A stretch of 64,000 nucleotides of DNA from Ralstonia sp. NFACC01 (GCF_900115545.1 NZ_FOWV01000010.1:1-64000), one strand, 5' to 3'. Shown: positions 8,847 to 17,768, numbered from the stretch's first letter. Numbers and translations are program-made. Notes: a model not told the origin generated them from the sequence alone.

Positions 8847-9320
8847 ATGCACCTCGCCCGCCCTCTTCGCTTGACCGGCAGCCGCATTGGCGCGGCGCTT
8901 GTGCTGGCCGCCTCCAGCTTTGCCGTGCACGCGGCTTCGGGCGATTGCTTCGAGCAGGCCGGCACCTATCAGGGCGTGAATCCGACTGTGCTGCGCGCGA
9001 TCGTGTGGTTCGAATCGAAGGGCGATGCCGGCGCCATCCACCGCAACGCCGACGGCTCGGTCGACATCGGCCAGGCGCAGATCAACTCGATCCACTTCAG
9101 TACGCTGGCCCGCTACGGCGTGCCGCGCCGTGCACTGACCGACGCCTGCGTCAACGTGTTCGTGGCGGCCTGGCTGCTCAAGCAAAAGATGGTGCGCCAC
9201 GGAAACACCTGGCGGGCCATCGGCGCGTACCACTCGGAAACGCCTGTCCACCGCGACGCCTATGCGCGCAGCATCCAGCGGGTATTGATGTCGTGGGGAG
9301 AATTGCGGGCCGACCGCTGA
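8847..9320 (+). CDS. Lytic transglycosylase, SLT-domain (IagB/VirB1-like)
   Basis: A 157-residue exported protein with a signal peptide of about 30 residues followed by a compact lysozyme-like SLT domain. The catalytic Glu lies in IVWFESKGD, and the conserved NADGSVDIGQAQIN motif follows. Small single-domain enzymes of this type open local gaps in peptidoglycan for secretion systems, pili or flagella. No such assembly genes adjoin it apart from an isolated fliT-like gene running towards it. GGAG precedes the start. Confidence 0.9.
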   Translation: MHLARPLRLTGSRIGAALVLAASSFAVHAASGDCFEQAGTYQGVNPTVLRAIVWFESKGDAGAIHRNADGSVDIGQAQINSIHFSTLARYGVPRRALTDACVNVFVAAWLLKQKMVRHGNTWRAIGAYHSETPVHRDAYARSIQRVLMSWGELRADR

Positions 9321-9351
9321 ATCGGGTCCGGCCTCCGAACCGCTCTGCCGC

Positions 9352-9729
9352 TCAGTAGTACGAGACGGCGGCGTACGCCTGACGTGCGCCAATGGCGCGG
9401 CGCTCGCCGCTGACCAGACGCATCAGTTCATCCTGGCGCGGGCAGACCAGCGCACGCACACGGGCGTCGTTGGCCAGGATACGCATCATCAGGTCGCGCT
9501 TGCGTTGCACTTCTTCGTGCGACAAGGCCGGGCGCAGGCCGTGGCCCAGGCGCTCCATGTGGGCCGCGCATTCGCGCTCCAGCAAGCTCACCTCGTCCCA
9601 ATCGCCGCGTTCGGCCGCATCCACCATGTCTTCGGACAGGCTCGCGATGGCCTCGTAGCAGGCGAACAGGCCGGCGCTGTCGGAAACCGTATGGATCGGG
9701 CGGGCGGCGGTGGCGACGGTCCAGGACAT
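9352..9729 (-). CDS. fliT: FliT-like flagellar chaperone/regulator
   Basis: A 125-residue alpha-helical protein. The helical layout and the motif HEEVQRKRDLMMRILANDARV resemble betaproteobacterial FliT proteins, which act as export chaperones for the filament cap FliD and modulate FlhDC. The start at 9729 (MSWTVA) was preferred to the longer frame from 9831. No other flagellar gene is nearby, which is unusual because fliT normally follows fliD-fliS. The family call is moderate because FliT sequences are short and divergent. Confidence 0.65.
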   Translation of the reverse strand: MSWTVATAARPIHTVSDSAGLFACYEAIASLSEDMVDAAERGDWDEVSLLERECAAHMERLGHGLRPALSHEEVQRKRDLMMRILANDARVRALVCPRQDELMRLVSGERRAIGARQAYAAVSYY

Positions 9730-10106
9730 GCTGTGCTCCAGAATCAAACGTGTTGTTTGCGGGATACCAGTGCAATAGGCATGCCCGGGCGGCCCGCCGC
9801 CGTCTCCAGCACGCTCGGAAACGACGCTCAAGCCTTTGCCGGCTTGGCCTAGCAGGATACGGAGGGCATCTGATGGCGGGCGTAGCAGACCCGAAAAACG
9901 GCCGCTTCAAGCGAAGTTGTTACGTTTCTGAAACGTAACGCGTAACGGGGCCCGTAACGCCGCCTCCCCCTCGCCCATGCAGCCGGGAAGCGCCTTGTTT
10001 GACCGAAGCGCCTTCTAGAATGAGGGCATCGCGCCGCGCCCGTGCGGTCTGTTGCTCGAGCCGGGCATCTCCGGGGGCGCTGATCGCCCATCGCATGAGA
10101 ACTCAC
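9730..10106. other. 377-bp divergent intergenic region with palindrome
   Basis: This region lies between fliT-like (minus) and the EamA transporter (plus). It holds no supported gene. Its notable content is a perfect 21-bp palindrome and three copies of CGTAACG, annotated separately. Confidence 0.6.
9919..9959. promoter_or_regulatory. Perfect palindrome plus CGTAACG repeats (putative operator)
   Basis: GTTACGTTTC at 9919-9928 and GAAACGTAAC at 9930-9939 form a perfect 10-bp inverted repeat around one central base. The element CGTAACG occurs at 9934-9940, 9941-9947 and 9953-9959. This looks like a binding site for a dimeric regulator acting on one or both divergent genes. No candidate regulator is encoded next to it. 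Confidence 0.5.
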
Positions 10107-11000
10107 ATGGACCAGACGAACGACGGGCACCCCGCCTTGCGCACGGTGCTGCTCACCAGCATCACCATGGTGGCGTTCGCGTCGAACTCGCTGCTGTGCC
10201 GGCTGGCGTTGCAGCACGCGGCCATCGACGCGGCGAGCTTTTCCAGCATCCGGCTGGTGTCGGGCGCCGTCGTGCTGGCCGTCCTTGCGCGGGCAAGCGC
10301 GGGGCGGGCGGCGCCAGCGCGTGTTGATTGGGCTGCCGCGACAATGTTGTTCCTCTACGTCGCGTTCTTCTCGTTTGCGTATTTGACGTTGAGCGCGGGC
10401 ACCGGCGCGCTGATTCTGTTTGGCGCCGTGCAGCTCACCATGCTGGCAGCCGGCCTGCGTGCCGGCGAACGGTTCGATGCGCTTGGCTGGGCGGGTTTTG
10501 CGCTGGCGGCAGGTGGGCTCGTCTATCTCGTATCACCGGGCGTGACAGCGCCGACGCCGCTGGGTGCCGCGTTAATGACGGTGGCGGGCGTTGCCTGGGG
10601 CGTGTATTCGCTGCGCGGGCGCGGGCTCGACAATCCGCTGGCTGCCACTGCCAGCAATTTCTTGCGCGCCGCGCCCATGGCGCTTGCGCTGAGCCTGTTG
10701 CTGTATGGCCGCGCACACGCCAGCCCGGCCGGCATCCTGCTCGCGCTCGCCGCCGGCGCGCTCACTTCAGGCATCGGCTATGTGCTCTGGTACGCCGCGC
10801 TCAAAGGGCTGTCGGCGATCCGTGCGGCAGCGGTACAACTGTCGGTGCCACCCATTGCCGCGTTCGGCGCGGTGCTGTTCCTGGCGGAGCCGCTGACCCC
10901 GCGCTTGGCGGCCGCCTCCGCCGCCATCCTCGGCGGCATCGCCCTGGTGCTGGCCAGCCGCACACAGCGCAAGCGCGTCGAAGCGGCATCGCAGGGCTAG
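10107..11000 (+). CDS. EamA/DMT-superfamily transporter
   Basis: A 297-residue inner-membrane protein with about ten predicted transmembrane helices arranged as two EamA repeats. The second repeat contains LTSGIGYVLWYAALKGLSAIRAA, a hallmark of the family. Members export metabolites or amino acids; the substrate is unknown. The ATG at 10107 gives an N-terminus that enters the first helix after about 12 residues. The frame opens earlier at 9999, but that extension is not family-like. Confidence 0.88.
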   Translation: MDQTNDGHPALRTVLLTSITMVAFASNSLLCRLALQHAAIDAASFSSIRLVSGAVVLAVLARASAGRAAPARVDWAAATMLFLYVAFFSFAYLTLSAGTGALILFGAVQLTMLAAGLRAGERFDALGWAGFALAAGGLVYLVSPGVTAPTPLGAALMTVAGVAWGVYSLRGRGLDNPLAATASNFLRAAPMALALSLLLYGRAHASPAGILLALAAGALTSGIGYVLWYAALKGLSAIRAAAVQLSVPPIAAFGAVLFLAEPLTPRLAAASAAILGGIALVLASRTQRKRVEAASQG

Positions 11001-11118
11001 ACCCCATCCGGAGCGGTTACAATCACGCCTTTCCGTGAACGACGCGCACAGCCCGGATTCCACTGTGCTGCCGCCTCCCCCGCGTCACGCAACCCCTTGA
11101 TTTAGAGCCTTTTTCACC

Positions 11119-12213
11119 ATGAGCCTCCAATGCGGCATCGTCGGTCTGCCGAACGTCGGCAAGTCGACCCTGTTCAATGCCCTGACCAAAGCCGGCATCG
11201 CTGCCGAGAACTACCCGTTCTGCACGATCGAGCCCAACGTAGGCGTGGTGGAAGTGCCGGATGCCCGCCTGCAAGCGCTGGCCGACATCGTCAAGCCCGA
11301 GCGGGTGCTGCCGGCGGTGGTCGAGTTCGTCGACATTGCGGGCCTGGTGGCGGGCGCCTCCAAGGGTGAAGGCCTGGGCAACCAATTCCTGGCGAACATC
11401 CGCGAGACGGATGCCATCACGCACGTGGTCCGCTGTTTCGAAGATGAAAACGTGATCCACGTCGCCGGCAAGGTCGACCCGATCGCCGACATCGAAGTCA
11501 TCAATACCGAACTGGCCCTCGCTGACCTGGGTACGGTCGAAAAGGCGCTGCAGCGCTACACCAAGGCCGCCAAGTCGGGCAACGACAAGGAAGCCGCCAA
11601 GCTGGTCGCCGTGCTGGAAAAAGCGCAGAAGGTGCTGGATGAAGCCAAGCCCGTGCGCGGCCTGAACCTGACCGACGACGAGTGGGCAACCATCAAGCCG
11701 CTGTGCCTGATCACCGCCAAGCCGACCATGTACGTTGCCAACGTGCGCGAAGACGGCTTCGAGAACAATCCGCACCTGGACGCTGTGCGCAACTACGCTG
11801 CGCAGACGAATTCGCCGGTGGTGGCCGTCTGCGCCGCCATCGAAGCCGAAATCGCGGATCTGGACGACGCCGACAAGGCTGAATTCCTGGCCGACATCGG
11901 CATGGACGAACCCGGCCTGAACCGCGTGATCCGCGCGGCCTTCAAGCTGCTCGGCCTGCAAACTTACTTCACGGCCGGCGTGAAGGAAGTGCGCGCCTGG
12001 ACGATCCACATCGGCGACACGGCCCCGCGTGCCGCTGCGGCCATCCACACCGACTTCGAACGTGGCTTCATCCGCGCGCAGACCATTTCGTACGACGATT
12101 TCATCCAGTTCAAGGGCGAACAAGGTGCCAAGGAAGCCGGCAAGATGCGCGCCGAAGGCAAGGAGTACATCGTCAAGGACGGCGATGTGCTGCACTTCCT
12201 GTTCAACGTCTGA
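11119..12213 (+). CDS. ychF: Redox-regulated ATPase YchF
   Basis: A 364-residue Obg-family P-loop ATPase. The P-loop is GLPNVGKST near the N-terminus, and the switch region [20 protein letters not shown] matches YchF/OLA1. A C-terminal TGS-like domain contains [13 protein letters not shown]. YchF binds ribosomes and uses ATP rather than GTP. Length and ends match the family exactly. The gene stands alone, and a strong terminator follows 17 bases after its stop. Confidence 0.98.
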   Translation: MSLQCGIVGLPNVGKSTLFNALTKAGIAAENYPFCTIEPNVGVVEVPDARLQALADIVKPERVLPAVVEFVDIAGLVAGASKGEGLGNQFLANIRETDAITHVVRCFEDENVIHVAGKVDPIADIEVINTELALADLGTVEKALQRYTKAAKSGNDKEAAKLVAVLEKAQKVLDEAKPVRGLNLTDDEWATIKPLCLITAKPTMYVANVREDGFENNPHLDAVRNYAAQTNSPVVAVCAAIEAEIADLDDADKAEFLADIGMDEPGLNRVIRAAFKLLGLQTYFTAGVKEVRAWTIHIGDTAPRAAAAIHTDFERGFIRAQTISYDDFIQFKGEQGAKEAGKMRAEGKEYIVKDGDVLHFLFNV

Positions 12214-12553
12214 GCAGCACAAGCACAACGAAAAAGCCCCGCAGCAATTGCGGGGCTTTTTTCATGGGCGAAGCGAGCTTGCACGCCTGGGCAACGGGGC
12301 AGTCCGGCTACCCTTCCAGTCTTGTAACGTTGAAGCGACCCAGCATCACTTTTTTACCTGTGGGAAGGGCCGAGAACGCAGCTTCAGTGCTCCACTGGGC
12401 GCATCGCTATGCCGTTTTGGCGTGTCGGGCACGTCGCTTGCGTAGCGCACAGCGGATACGCTGAACCCCGGCAGGCCGCTTCCGCCCGGGGCAGCCCGCC
12501 GCACCCGCCCGGCATTCAGCCAAGGCTTCGGGGCGGCGCACTCGCCCAACGCC
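12214..12553. other. 340-bp intergenic region
   Basis: It contains the ychF terminator at its left end. The remainder is the leader of the phytochrome-like kinase gene, in which I see no gene or clear promoter hexamers. Confidence 0.5.
12231..12262 (+). terminator. Rho-independent terminator after ychF
   Basis: Inverted repeat AGCCCCGC / GCGGGGCT around a 7-base loop, flanked by A5 and T6 runs. It lies immediately after the ychF stop. Confidence 0.9.
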
Positions 12554-14842
12554 ATGAGTTCGCAATCGCCTCCGCCCTTGTCCGTAGTTGATGACGTCGA
12601 TGCCTCGCCCGGTATTGGCAGCCACGCTGCCATCCAGTCGCGCGGGGTGTTGCTATGCCTATCCGAACCCGATTTACGCATCCACCAGGTGAGCGAAAAC
12701 CTGGAGGCTGCGCTGGGTACGCCAGTGGCCACCGCGCTGCAGGCGCCCGTGGACCGTGTGATCGGCACCGCCGGCCGCGAGGTGCTGGAGCGCGCCCTGG
12801 GCACACACAGCATCGACGGCCATCCGCTGTATATCGGCACGCTGCAGACGCCGCACGGCCACGTGCTCGACGCGGTGATGCATCGGCACAAGCGCACGCT
12901 GATCCTGGAGCTGGAACCCGCGGTGCATGCGACCGACGGCGCGTTTGCATCGATGTATCCGCTGGTGCGGACGTTCGTTGCCAGCCTGCAAGCTGTCAGC
13001 ACGGTCGATGCGCTGACGGACCTGGCAGCGCGCGAAGTCCGCCGCCTTACGCACTTCGGCCGCGTCACGATCTATCGCATTGACCGCGATGGCTCCTTGC
13101 AGGCACTCGCCGAAGCGCGCGATGAGGCCTATGACACGCTGGTCGGCACGCACCTGTCTGGAGCCGGCATGACGCCCGAACTCCGCAACCTGTATAGCCA
13201 CAACCCCTTGCGTCTCGTGGCAGACGTCGACGATACGCCGGTGGGTCTGGTGCCGCCGCTGCATCCGTACACCGGGCGCGCGACTGATCTGACGTACGCG
13301 GCGCTGCGCGCGGCGTCCGAGGCGCAGCGCCAAACCATGCGCCGCATGGGCGCGAAGGCCTCGCTCACGCTGGCGCTTACAGTGCGAGGCGACCTCTGGG
13401 GCCTGATCGCCTGCCACCATGCGACGCCATGCTCTTTGTCGTTTGAAGTGCGCACGGCATGCGAACACCTCGCGCAAATTCTGTCGCTGCAGATCGAAGC
13501 GAAGGAAGACCGTGCCGAGATCGCCCACCGGCTGGAACTGAGACGCATCCTGGTGCGCCTGCTGGCCGCAATGGCGGATCGTGACCATTTTCAGGAAGGT
13601 CTGATCGAACATCCCGCCGATCTGCTGAGCTTTGCCTCGGCCAGCGGCGCCGCCATCGTGCGCCAGGGCGAGTGTGTGCGCATCGGTGCCGCGCCTGACG
13701 AAGACAGCATCCTGCGCCTGACCGAATGGCTGGCCGATGAGCACCCTGGCGATGTCTTCCACACCGACCATCTGGCCGCCGCCTATCCGGACGGCGCCGA
13801 ACTGCTGCCCCAGGCCAGCGGCGTGCTTGCTGTGCAGGTTTCGCAACTGCATCGCCACTACGTGCTGTGGTTCCGTCCCGAAACCCCGCACACCGTACGG
13901 TGGGCGGGCGACATGCCGGACCCGGCCACCGCTCACGATACCGGGCAGATGCTCGCACGCACGCATTATTGGCACGAGCACATCGCACGCACATCGCGCC
14001 CGTGGCGTACGAGCGAAGTGGAAACCGCTGCGGAGTTCCGCTACGCCGTGCTCAACATCGTGCTGCGCCGCGCCGAAGAAGCCGCGGAGTTGACCAGCGA
14101 GTTGCGCCGCGCCAATCACGAGCTGGAAGCGTTCTCGTATTCCGTTTCGCATGACTTGCGCGCGCCGCTGCGCCACATTGCCGGCTATGCGGAATTGCTC
14201 GACGAGATGGAGGGTGAGCACGTCTCGGCGCGCGGGCGGCATTTTCTGCAAACGATCTCGGAGTCGTCGCGCTTTGCGGGCAAGCTCGTCGACGACCTGC
14301 TGACCTTCTCGCAGATGGGGCGCGGCGCGCTCCACCTGACCGATGTCGACCTCGCGCAACTCGTACGCGGCATCGTCCGCGACCTGACGATTGACCAAGG
14401 GCGTCGCCATATCGAATGGAACATCGCCGCGCTGCCGGTGGTGCGCGCCGACCCGACATTCCTGCAACTGGCGATGCGCAATCTGCTCTCCAACGCCGTC
14501 AAATACACGCGTGACCGTGATCCGGCGCGCATCCATATCGACGCCGAACAGACCGACGCCGAAACCATCGTGCGCGTTGCCGACAACGGCGTGGGATTCT
14601 CGATGGAATACGTGGCCAAGCTGTTCGGCGTGTTCCAGCGGCTGCATCGCATGGACGAATTCGAGGGGACCGGCATCGGCCTGGCCAATGTGCGGCGCAT
14701 CATCGATCGCCATGGCGGCCGCACCTGGGCCGAGGGCGAGCTCAATCGCGGCGCAACGTTCTACTTCGCGCTGCCGCGCACGCCCGACCCGCAGGCGGCA
14801 TCCAGGACGGGCCTGCACACACCCGCGACTCGCGATACCTGA
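12554..14842 (+). CDS. Phytochrome-like sensor histidine kinase with degenerate chromophore pocket
   Basis: A 762-residue protein with the bacteriophytochrome order PAS (about 12-115), GAF (135-310), PHY (320-500), HisKA (about 520-590) and HATPase (630-745). The phosphoacceptor His is residue 533 in YSVSHDLRAPL, and the ATP-site motifs look intact. By my alignment to typical bacteriophytochromes, the biliverdin-attaching Cys is Asp16, the GAF PASDIP Asp is Gly205, the pocket His and Tyr are Gln258 and Thr261, and the PHY PRxSF motif is replaced by residues 466-470 (MLART). Only the ACHH motif (286-289) remains. It probably does not bind bilin covalently. No heme oxygenase gene is nearby. Two response-regulator genes follow. 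Confidence 0.88.
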   Translation: MSSQSPPPLSVVDDVDASPGIGSHAAIQSRGVLLCLSEPDLRIHQVSENLEAALGTPVATALQAPVDRVIGTAGREVLERALGTHSIDGHPLYIGTLQTPHGHVLDAVMHRHKRTLILELEPAVHATDGAFASMYPLVRTFVASLQAVSTVDALTDLAAREVRRLTHFGRVTIYRIDRDGSLQALAEARDEAYDTLVGTHLSGAGMTPELRNLYSHNPLRLVADVDDTPVGLVPPLHPYTGRATDLTYAALRAASEAQRQTMRRMGAKASLTLALTVRGDLWGLIACHHATPCSLSFEVRTACEHLAQILSLQIEAKEDRAEIAHRLELRRILVRLLAAMADRDHFQEGLIEHPADLLSFASASGAAIVRQGECVRIGAAPDEDSILRLTEWLADEHPGDVFHTDHLAAAYPDGAELLPQASGVLAVQVSQLHRHYVLWFRPETPHTVRWAGDMPDPATAHDTGQMLARTHYWHEHIARTSRPWRTSEVETAAEFRYAVLNIVLRRAEEAAELTSELRRANHELEAFSYSVSHDLRAPLRHIAGYAELLDEMEGEHVSARGRHFLQTISESSRFAGKLVDDLLTFSQMGRGALHLTDVDLAQLVRGIVRDLTIDQGRRHIEWNIAALPVVRADPTFLQLAMRNLLSNAVKYTRDRDPARIHIDAEQTDAETIVRVADNGVGFSMEYVAKLFGVFQRLHRMDEFEGTGIGLANVRRIIDRHGGRTWAEGELNRGATFYFALPRTPDPQAASRTGLHTPATRDT

Positions 14843-14868
14843 TCGTTCTTTCCACGTTCATTGTCACC

Positions 14869-15336
14869 ATGCTCAAACCCATCCTGCTCGTCGAAGACAA
14901 CCCAAACGACCTCGAGCTGACCCTGCTGGCGCTGGAGCGTAGCCAACTCGCCAACGATGTGGTCGTCACGCGCGATGGCGCCGAGGCACTGGATTACCTG
15001 CACGCACGCAACCTTTACGCGCAACGCGTGCCGGGCAACCCGGCTGTGGTGTTGCTCGACTTGAAGCTGCCGAAGGTCGACGGCCTGGAAGTGCTGGCCG
15101 AGATTCGCGCCACGCCCGTGCTCAAGAGCCTGCCGGTGGTCATGCTCACCTCGTCGAGAGAAGAAACCGACCTCTTGCGCAGCTACGAGCTGGGCGTCAA
15201 CGCCTATGTGGTCAAACCGGTGGAATTCCGCGCGTTTGTCGATGCGATTGCCGATCTGGGGGTATTCTGGGCAGTGCTCAACGAACCGCCGCCTGGCTCC
15301 ACCCGGGCACGCCGTACGTTGCTGCCGGCGAGCTAG
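14869..15336 (+). CDS. Rcp1-like single-domain response regulator
   Basis: A 155-residue stand-alone receiver domain. The acidic pair is in LLVEDNPNDLEL, the phosphoacceptor is Asp64 in VVLLDLKLPK, and the conserved Lys is in YVVKPVEF. The extended loop after the phospho-Asp strand is typical of Rcp1, the partner of phytochrome kinases. There is no output domain, so it must signal through protein contacts or phosphotransfer. It starts 26 bases after the phytochrome-like kinase and 26 bases before the hybrid kinase, consistent with one operon. Confidence 0.92.
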   Translation: MLKPILLVEDNPNDLELTLLALERSQLANDVVVTRDGAEALDYLHARNLYAQRVPGNPAVVLLDLKLPKVDGLEVLAEIRATPVLKSLPVVMLTSSREETDLLRSYELGVNAYVVKPVEFRAFVDAIADLGVFWAVLNEPPPGSTRARRTLLPAS

Positions 15337-15362
15337 CCGCCCCCTCCGGAGCAATCGCCCCC

Positions 15363-17321
15363 ATGCCCAATCTGCAACTGCTGCTGGTCGAAGACAATCC
15401 GCTCGACGCAGAACTGACGCGCGCGCGACTGGAAACCGCCAACCTGCAGGCCGACACCACGCTGGTCGACAACGAGACCGACTTCGTCGCCCAGCTCAGC
15501 GCACGGACCTTCGATGCCATCCTGGCCGACTACATGCTGCCGCAATTCACGGGGGCGGAGGCGCTGGACATTGCGCGCCGCATGGCGCCGCAAACGCCAT
15601 TTATCTTCGTATCGGGTGCGCTGGGCGAGGAACATGCGGTGGACATGCTCAAGCGCGGCGCCACCGATTACGTCATCAAGCAGCGCCTGCAGCGCCTGCC
15701 CGTGGTGCTGTTGCGCGCGCTGGCCGAAGCCGCCGAACGCCGCCAGCGCATCGCTGCCGAAGCGGCCCTGCGGGAAGCGGAAACGCACTTTCGCCTGCTG
15801 ATCAACGCACTCAAGGAGCACGCCGTGCTCTCGCTAGACCCGCAGGGCATCGTGCGCACCTGGAACGCGGCATCGCGCAGCATTCTCGGCTATGCGCGCG
15901 AGGACATCCTCGGCAAGTCGGCCGAGATTCTGTATCCGCAGGCTGCGCGCGAGGCCGGTGAATTCCAGCGCAAGCTCGAACGCGCGCGCCGCGAAGGCAG
16001 CCTCACCGACGACCGCTGGATGTTGCGCAAGGACGGCACGCCGTTTTACGCATCAAGCGTGGTCACCGCCATCCACAACGAGACCGGGCAACTGGTCGGC
16101 TTCTCCAAGATCATCCGCGACTCCACCGAAGAGCGCATCGCGGCCGACGCCCTGCGCCGTGCCAAGGAAGAAGCCGAGACCGCCAACCACGCCAAGGACC
16201 ACTTCCTGGCCGTGCTCTCGCACGAACTGCGCACGCCGCTCACGCCCATCCTGACCGCCGTGCATCTGCTGGAACTGCGCCAGGATTTGCCGGCGTATGT
16301 AGTCGCACAGCTTGAAGTCGTGCGCCGCAATGCCGAGCTGGAAGCGCGCCTGATCGACGACCTGCTCGACATCACCGGCATTGCACGCGGCAAGCTGGCA
16401 GTCAGCTTCGCGCTGGTCGACCTGTATCCGTTGCTGGAGAGCACGCTGGAGATGTCGCGCAACGACATGCAGGCCAAGCGGCTGTCGCTCAAGACGCGCT
16501 TCGAAGCAGGCCGTAGCCGGCTGTACGCCGACGGCGCGCGCATCCAACAAGTGATCTGGAACCTCGTGCGCAACGCGGTCAAGTTTACGCCCGAAGGCGG
16601 CGCCATCGAGGTACGGGTCTGGAACCCGTCGCCCTCTGCCGTTGCCGTGTCCGTGAAGGACAACGGCATCGGCATCGAACCCGAAGCGCTGCCGCGCATC
16701 TTCTCGGCGTTCGAACAGGCCGATGCATCGATCACACAGCGTTTTGGCGGGCTCGGCCTGGGCCTGGCGATTGCCTATGCGCTGGTGCAGAAGCATGAAG
16801 GCTCGCTGATTGCCGAGAGCGCCGGCCGCCACGAGGGGGCCACGTTCACGCTCACACTGCCCTTGGCCACCGAGATGGTGCAGCCCGAGACACCGCCCTC
16901 CCCGCCCTTGCCTCGCGCCCAACCAACGCGCGGCCTGCACGTGCTGCTGGTGGAAGACAACGCCGATACTGCCGAAGCCATGTCGCGAATGCTGGAGATT
17001 CTCGGCCACAGCGTCGCCGTGGCCAATAGTGCCCGCACGGCCATGCAAGCCGCTGAGTCTGGCGTGTTCGATCTGCTGATCAGCGATATTGGTCTGCCGG
17101 ACGGCAGCGGCCTGGACGTGGTGCGCGTGTTTGCGGAGCGGCAAGCCGCACCATCAATCGCGATTACGGGCTATGGCATGGAAGAAGACATCGCCCGCTG
17201 CCAGGAGGCGGGCTTTACCGATCACCTGACCAAACCGGTGGACTTCAAGCGGCTGGAAACGCTGATGGCCGGATATCTGGCCGCACGCGATGCGCGCGCC
17301 GCCGACGTGGGCGCGGGCTGA
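15363..17321 (+). CDS. Hybrid sensor histidine kinase (REC-PAS-HisKA-HATPase-REC)
   Basis: A 652-residue cytoplasmic kinase. It has an N-terminal receiver (residues 1-125, phospho-Asp in ILADYMLPQ), a PAS domain (about 135-255), HisKA with His287 in VLSHELRTPL, an HATPase domain with DNGIGIEPEALPRIF, and a C-terminal receiver (about 525-640, phospho-Asp in LLISDIGLPDG). There are no transmembrane segments. Input probably arrives by phosphotransfer from the upstream kinase. The locus encodes no DNA-binding or HPt domain, so the final output is elsewhere in the genome. Confidence 0.93.
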   Translation: MPNLQLLLVEDNPLDAELTRARLETANLQADTTLVDNETDFVAQLSARTFDAILADYMLPQFTGAEALDIARRMAPQTPFIFVSGALGEEHAVDMLKRGATDYVIKQRLQRLPVVLLRALAEAAERRQRIAAEAALREAETHFRLLINALKEHAVLSLDPQGIVRTWNAASRSILGYAREDILGKSAEILYPQAAREAGEFQRKLERARREGSLTDDRWMLRKDGTPFYASSVVTAIHNETGQLVGFSKIIRDSTEERIAADALRRAKEEAETANHAKDHFLAVLSHELRTPLTPILTAVHLLELRQDLPAYVVAQLEVVRRNAELEARLIDDLLDITGIARGKLAVSFALVDLYPLLESTLEMSRNDMQAKRLSLKTRFEAGRSRLYADGARIQQVIWNLVRNAVKFTPEGGAIEVRVWNPSPSAVAVSVKDNGIGIEPEALPRIFSAFEQADASITQRFGGLGLGLAIAYALVQKHEGSLIAESAGRHEGATFTLTLPLATEMVQPETPPSPPLPRAQPTRGLHVLLVEDNADTAEAMSRMLEILGHSVAVANSARTAMQAAESGVFDLLISDIGLPDGSGLDVVRVFAERQAAPSIAITGYGMEEDIARCQEAGFTDHLTKPVDFKRLETLMAGYLAARDARAADVGAG

Positions 17322-17351
17322 AACGCGCCAGAATGCCGCAGGACACTTGAT

Positions 17352-17594
17352 CTAGCGGCGCAGCAGGCCCCAGGCGGCAGGCAGCAGCATGGCGCCCACC
17401 ACGGCGCTCGTCCACGCCATGATTTGCCCATCGGCATACAGGTGGGCAAACTGGCCGCTGTAGTAACCGAACAACGCGCCGAGCCCGCCCGTCACGAGCG
17501 CAGCCAACCAGCCCAAGCGCTTGCCTGCAGGATGCAGCCAGCGCGCAGCCACGCCCACCGCCAGCCCGATCCACAGCGGCCCGATCCACCCCAT
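17352..17594 (-). CDS. GlsB/YeaQ/YmgE-family small membrane protein
   Basis: An 80-residue hydrophobic protein with three transmembrane segments and Gly-rich stretches (ALVTGGLGALFGYYSGQ). This is the layout of the transglycosylase-associated/GlsB family of stress-related inner-membrane proteins, whose function is unclear. The ATG at 17594 has GGAG a few bases upstream; the longer frame from 17705 adds a basic non-family extension. It converges with the hybrid kinase gene and is divergent from hemA. Confidence 0.75.
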   Translation of the reverse strand: MGWIGPLWIGLAVGVAARWLHPAGKRLGWLAALVTGGLGALFGYYSGQFAHLYADGQIMAWTSAVVGAMLLPAAWGLLRR

Positions 17595-17762
17595 GCCTGT
17601 TCTCCGTATTGCCCTTGAGCGATTCAACTGGACGCGTACCTTAGCGCAGGACGCCGCAGAAGGCCACGGCAGCACAGCGCGCAGCACGTGACGAATAATC
17701 GACATTCAGTCACACATGCCACCAGATTTGACCTGCGTCCTGCTCATCTGGGGGGCGGGCGT

Positions 17763-17768
17763 TATAAT
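17763..17768 (+). promoter_or_regulatory. Likely -10 element of the hemA promoter
   Basis: A perfect TATAAT lies 48 bases before the hemA ATG. No good -35 hexamer is at the usual distance; TTGACC at 17728 is 29 bases away, which is too far. Confidence 0.5.

Noticed and set aside
12656-12658. Cys35 of the phytochrome-like protein as the bilin attachment site
   Set aside because: Cys35 lies after the IQxxG motif, inside a core strand. The known attachment Cys is about 11 residues before that motif, where this protein has Asp16.
12674-14818. 714-residue minus-strand open frame
   Set aside because: Shadow of the phytochrome-like kinase on the opposite strand; no recognisable protein features.
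17728-17768. Complete sigma-70 promoter TTGACC...TATAAT for hemA
   Set aside because: The spacer is 29 bases, far too long for a pair; only the -10 element is kept.
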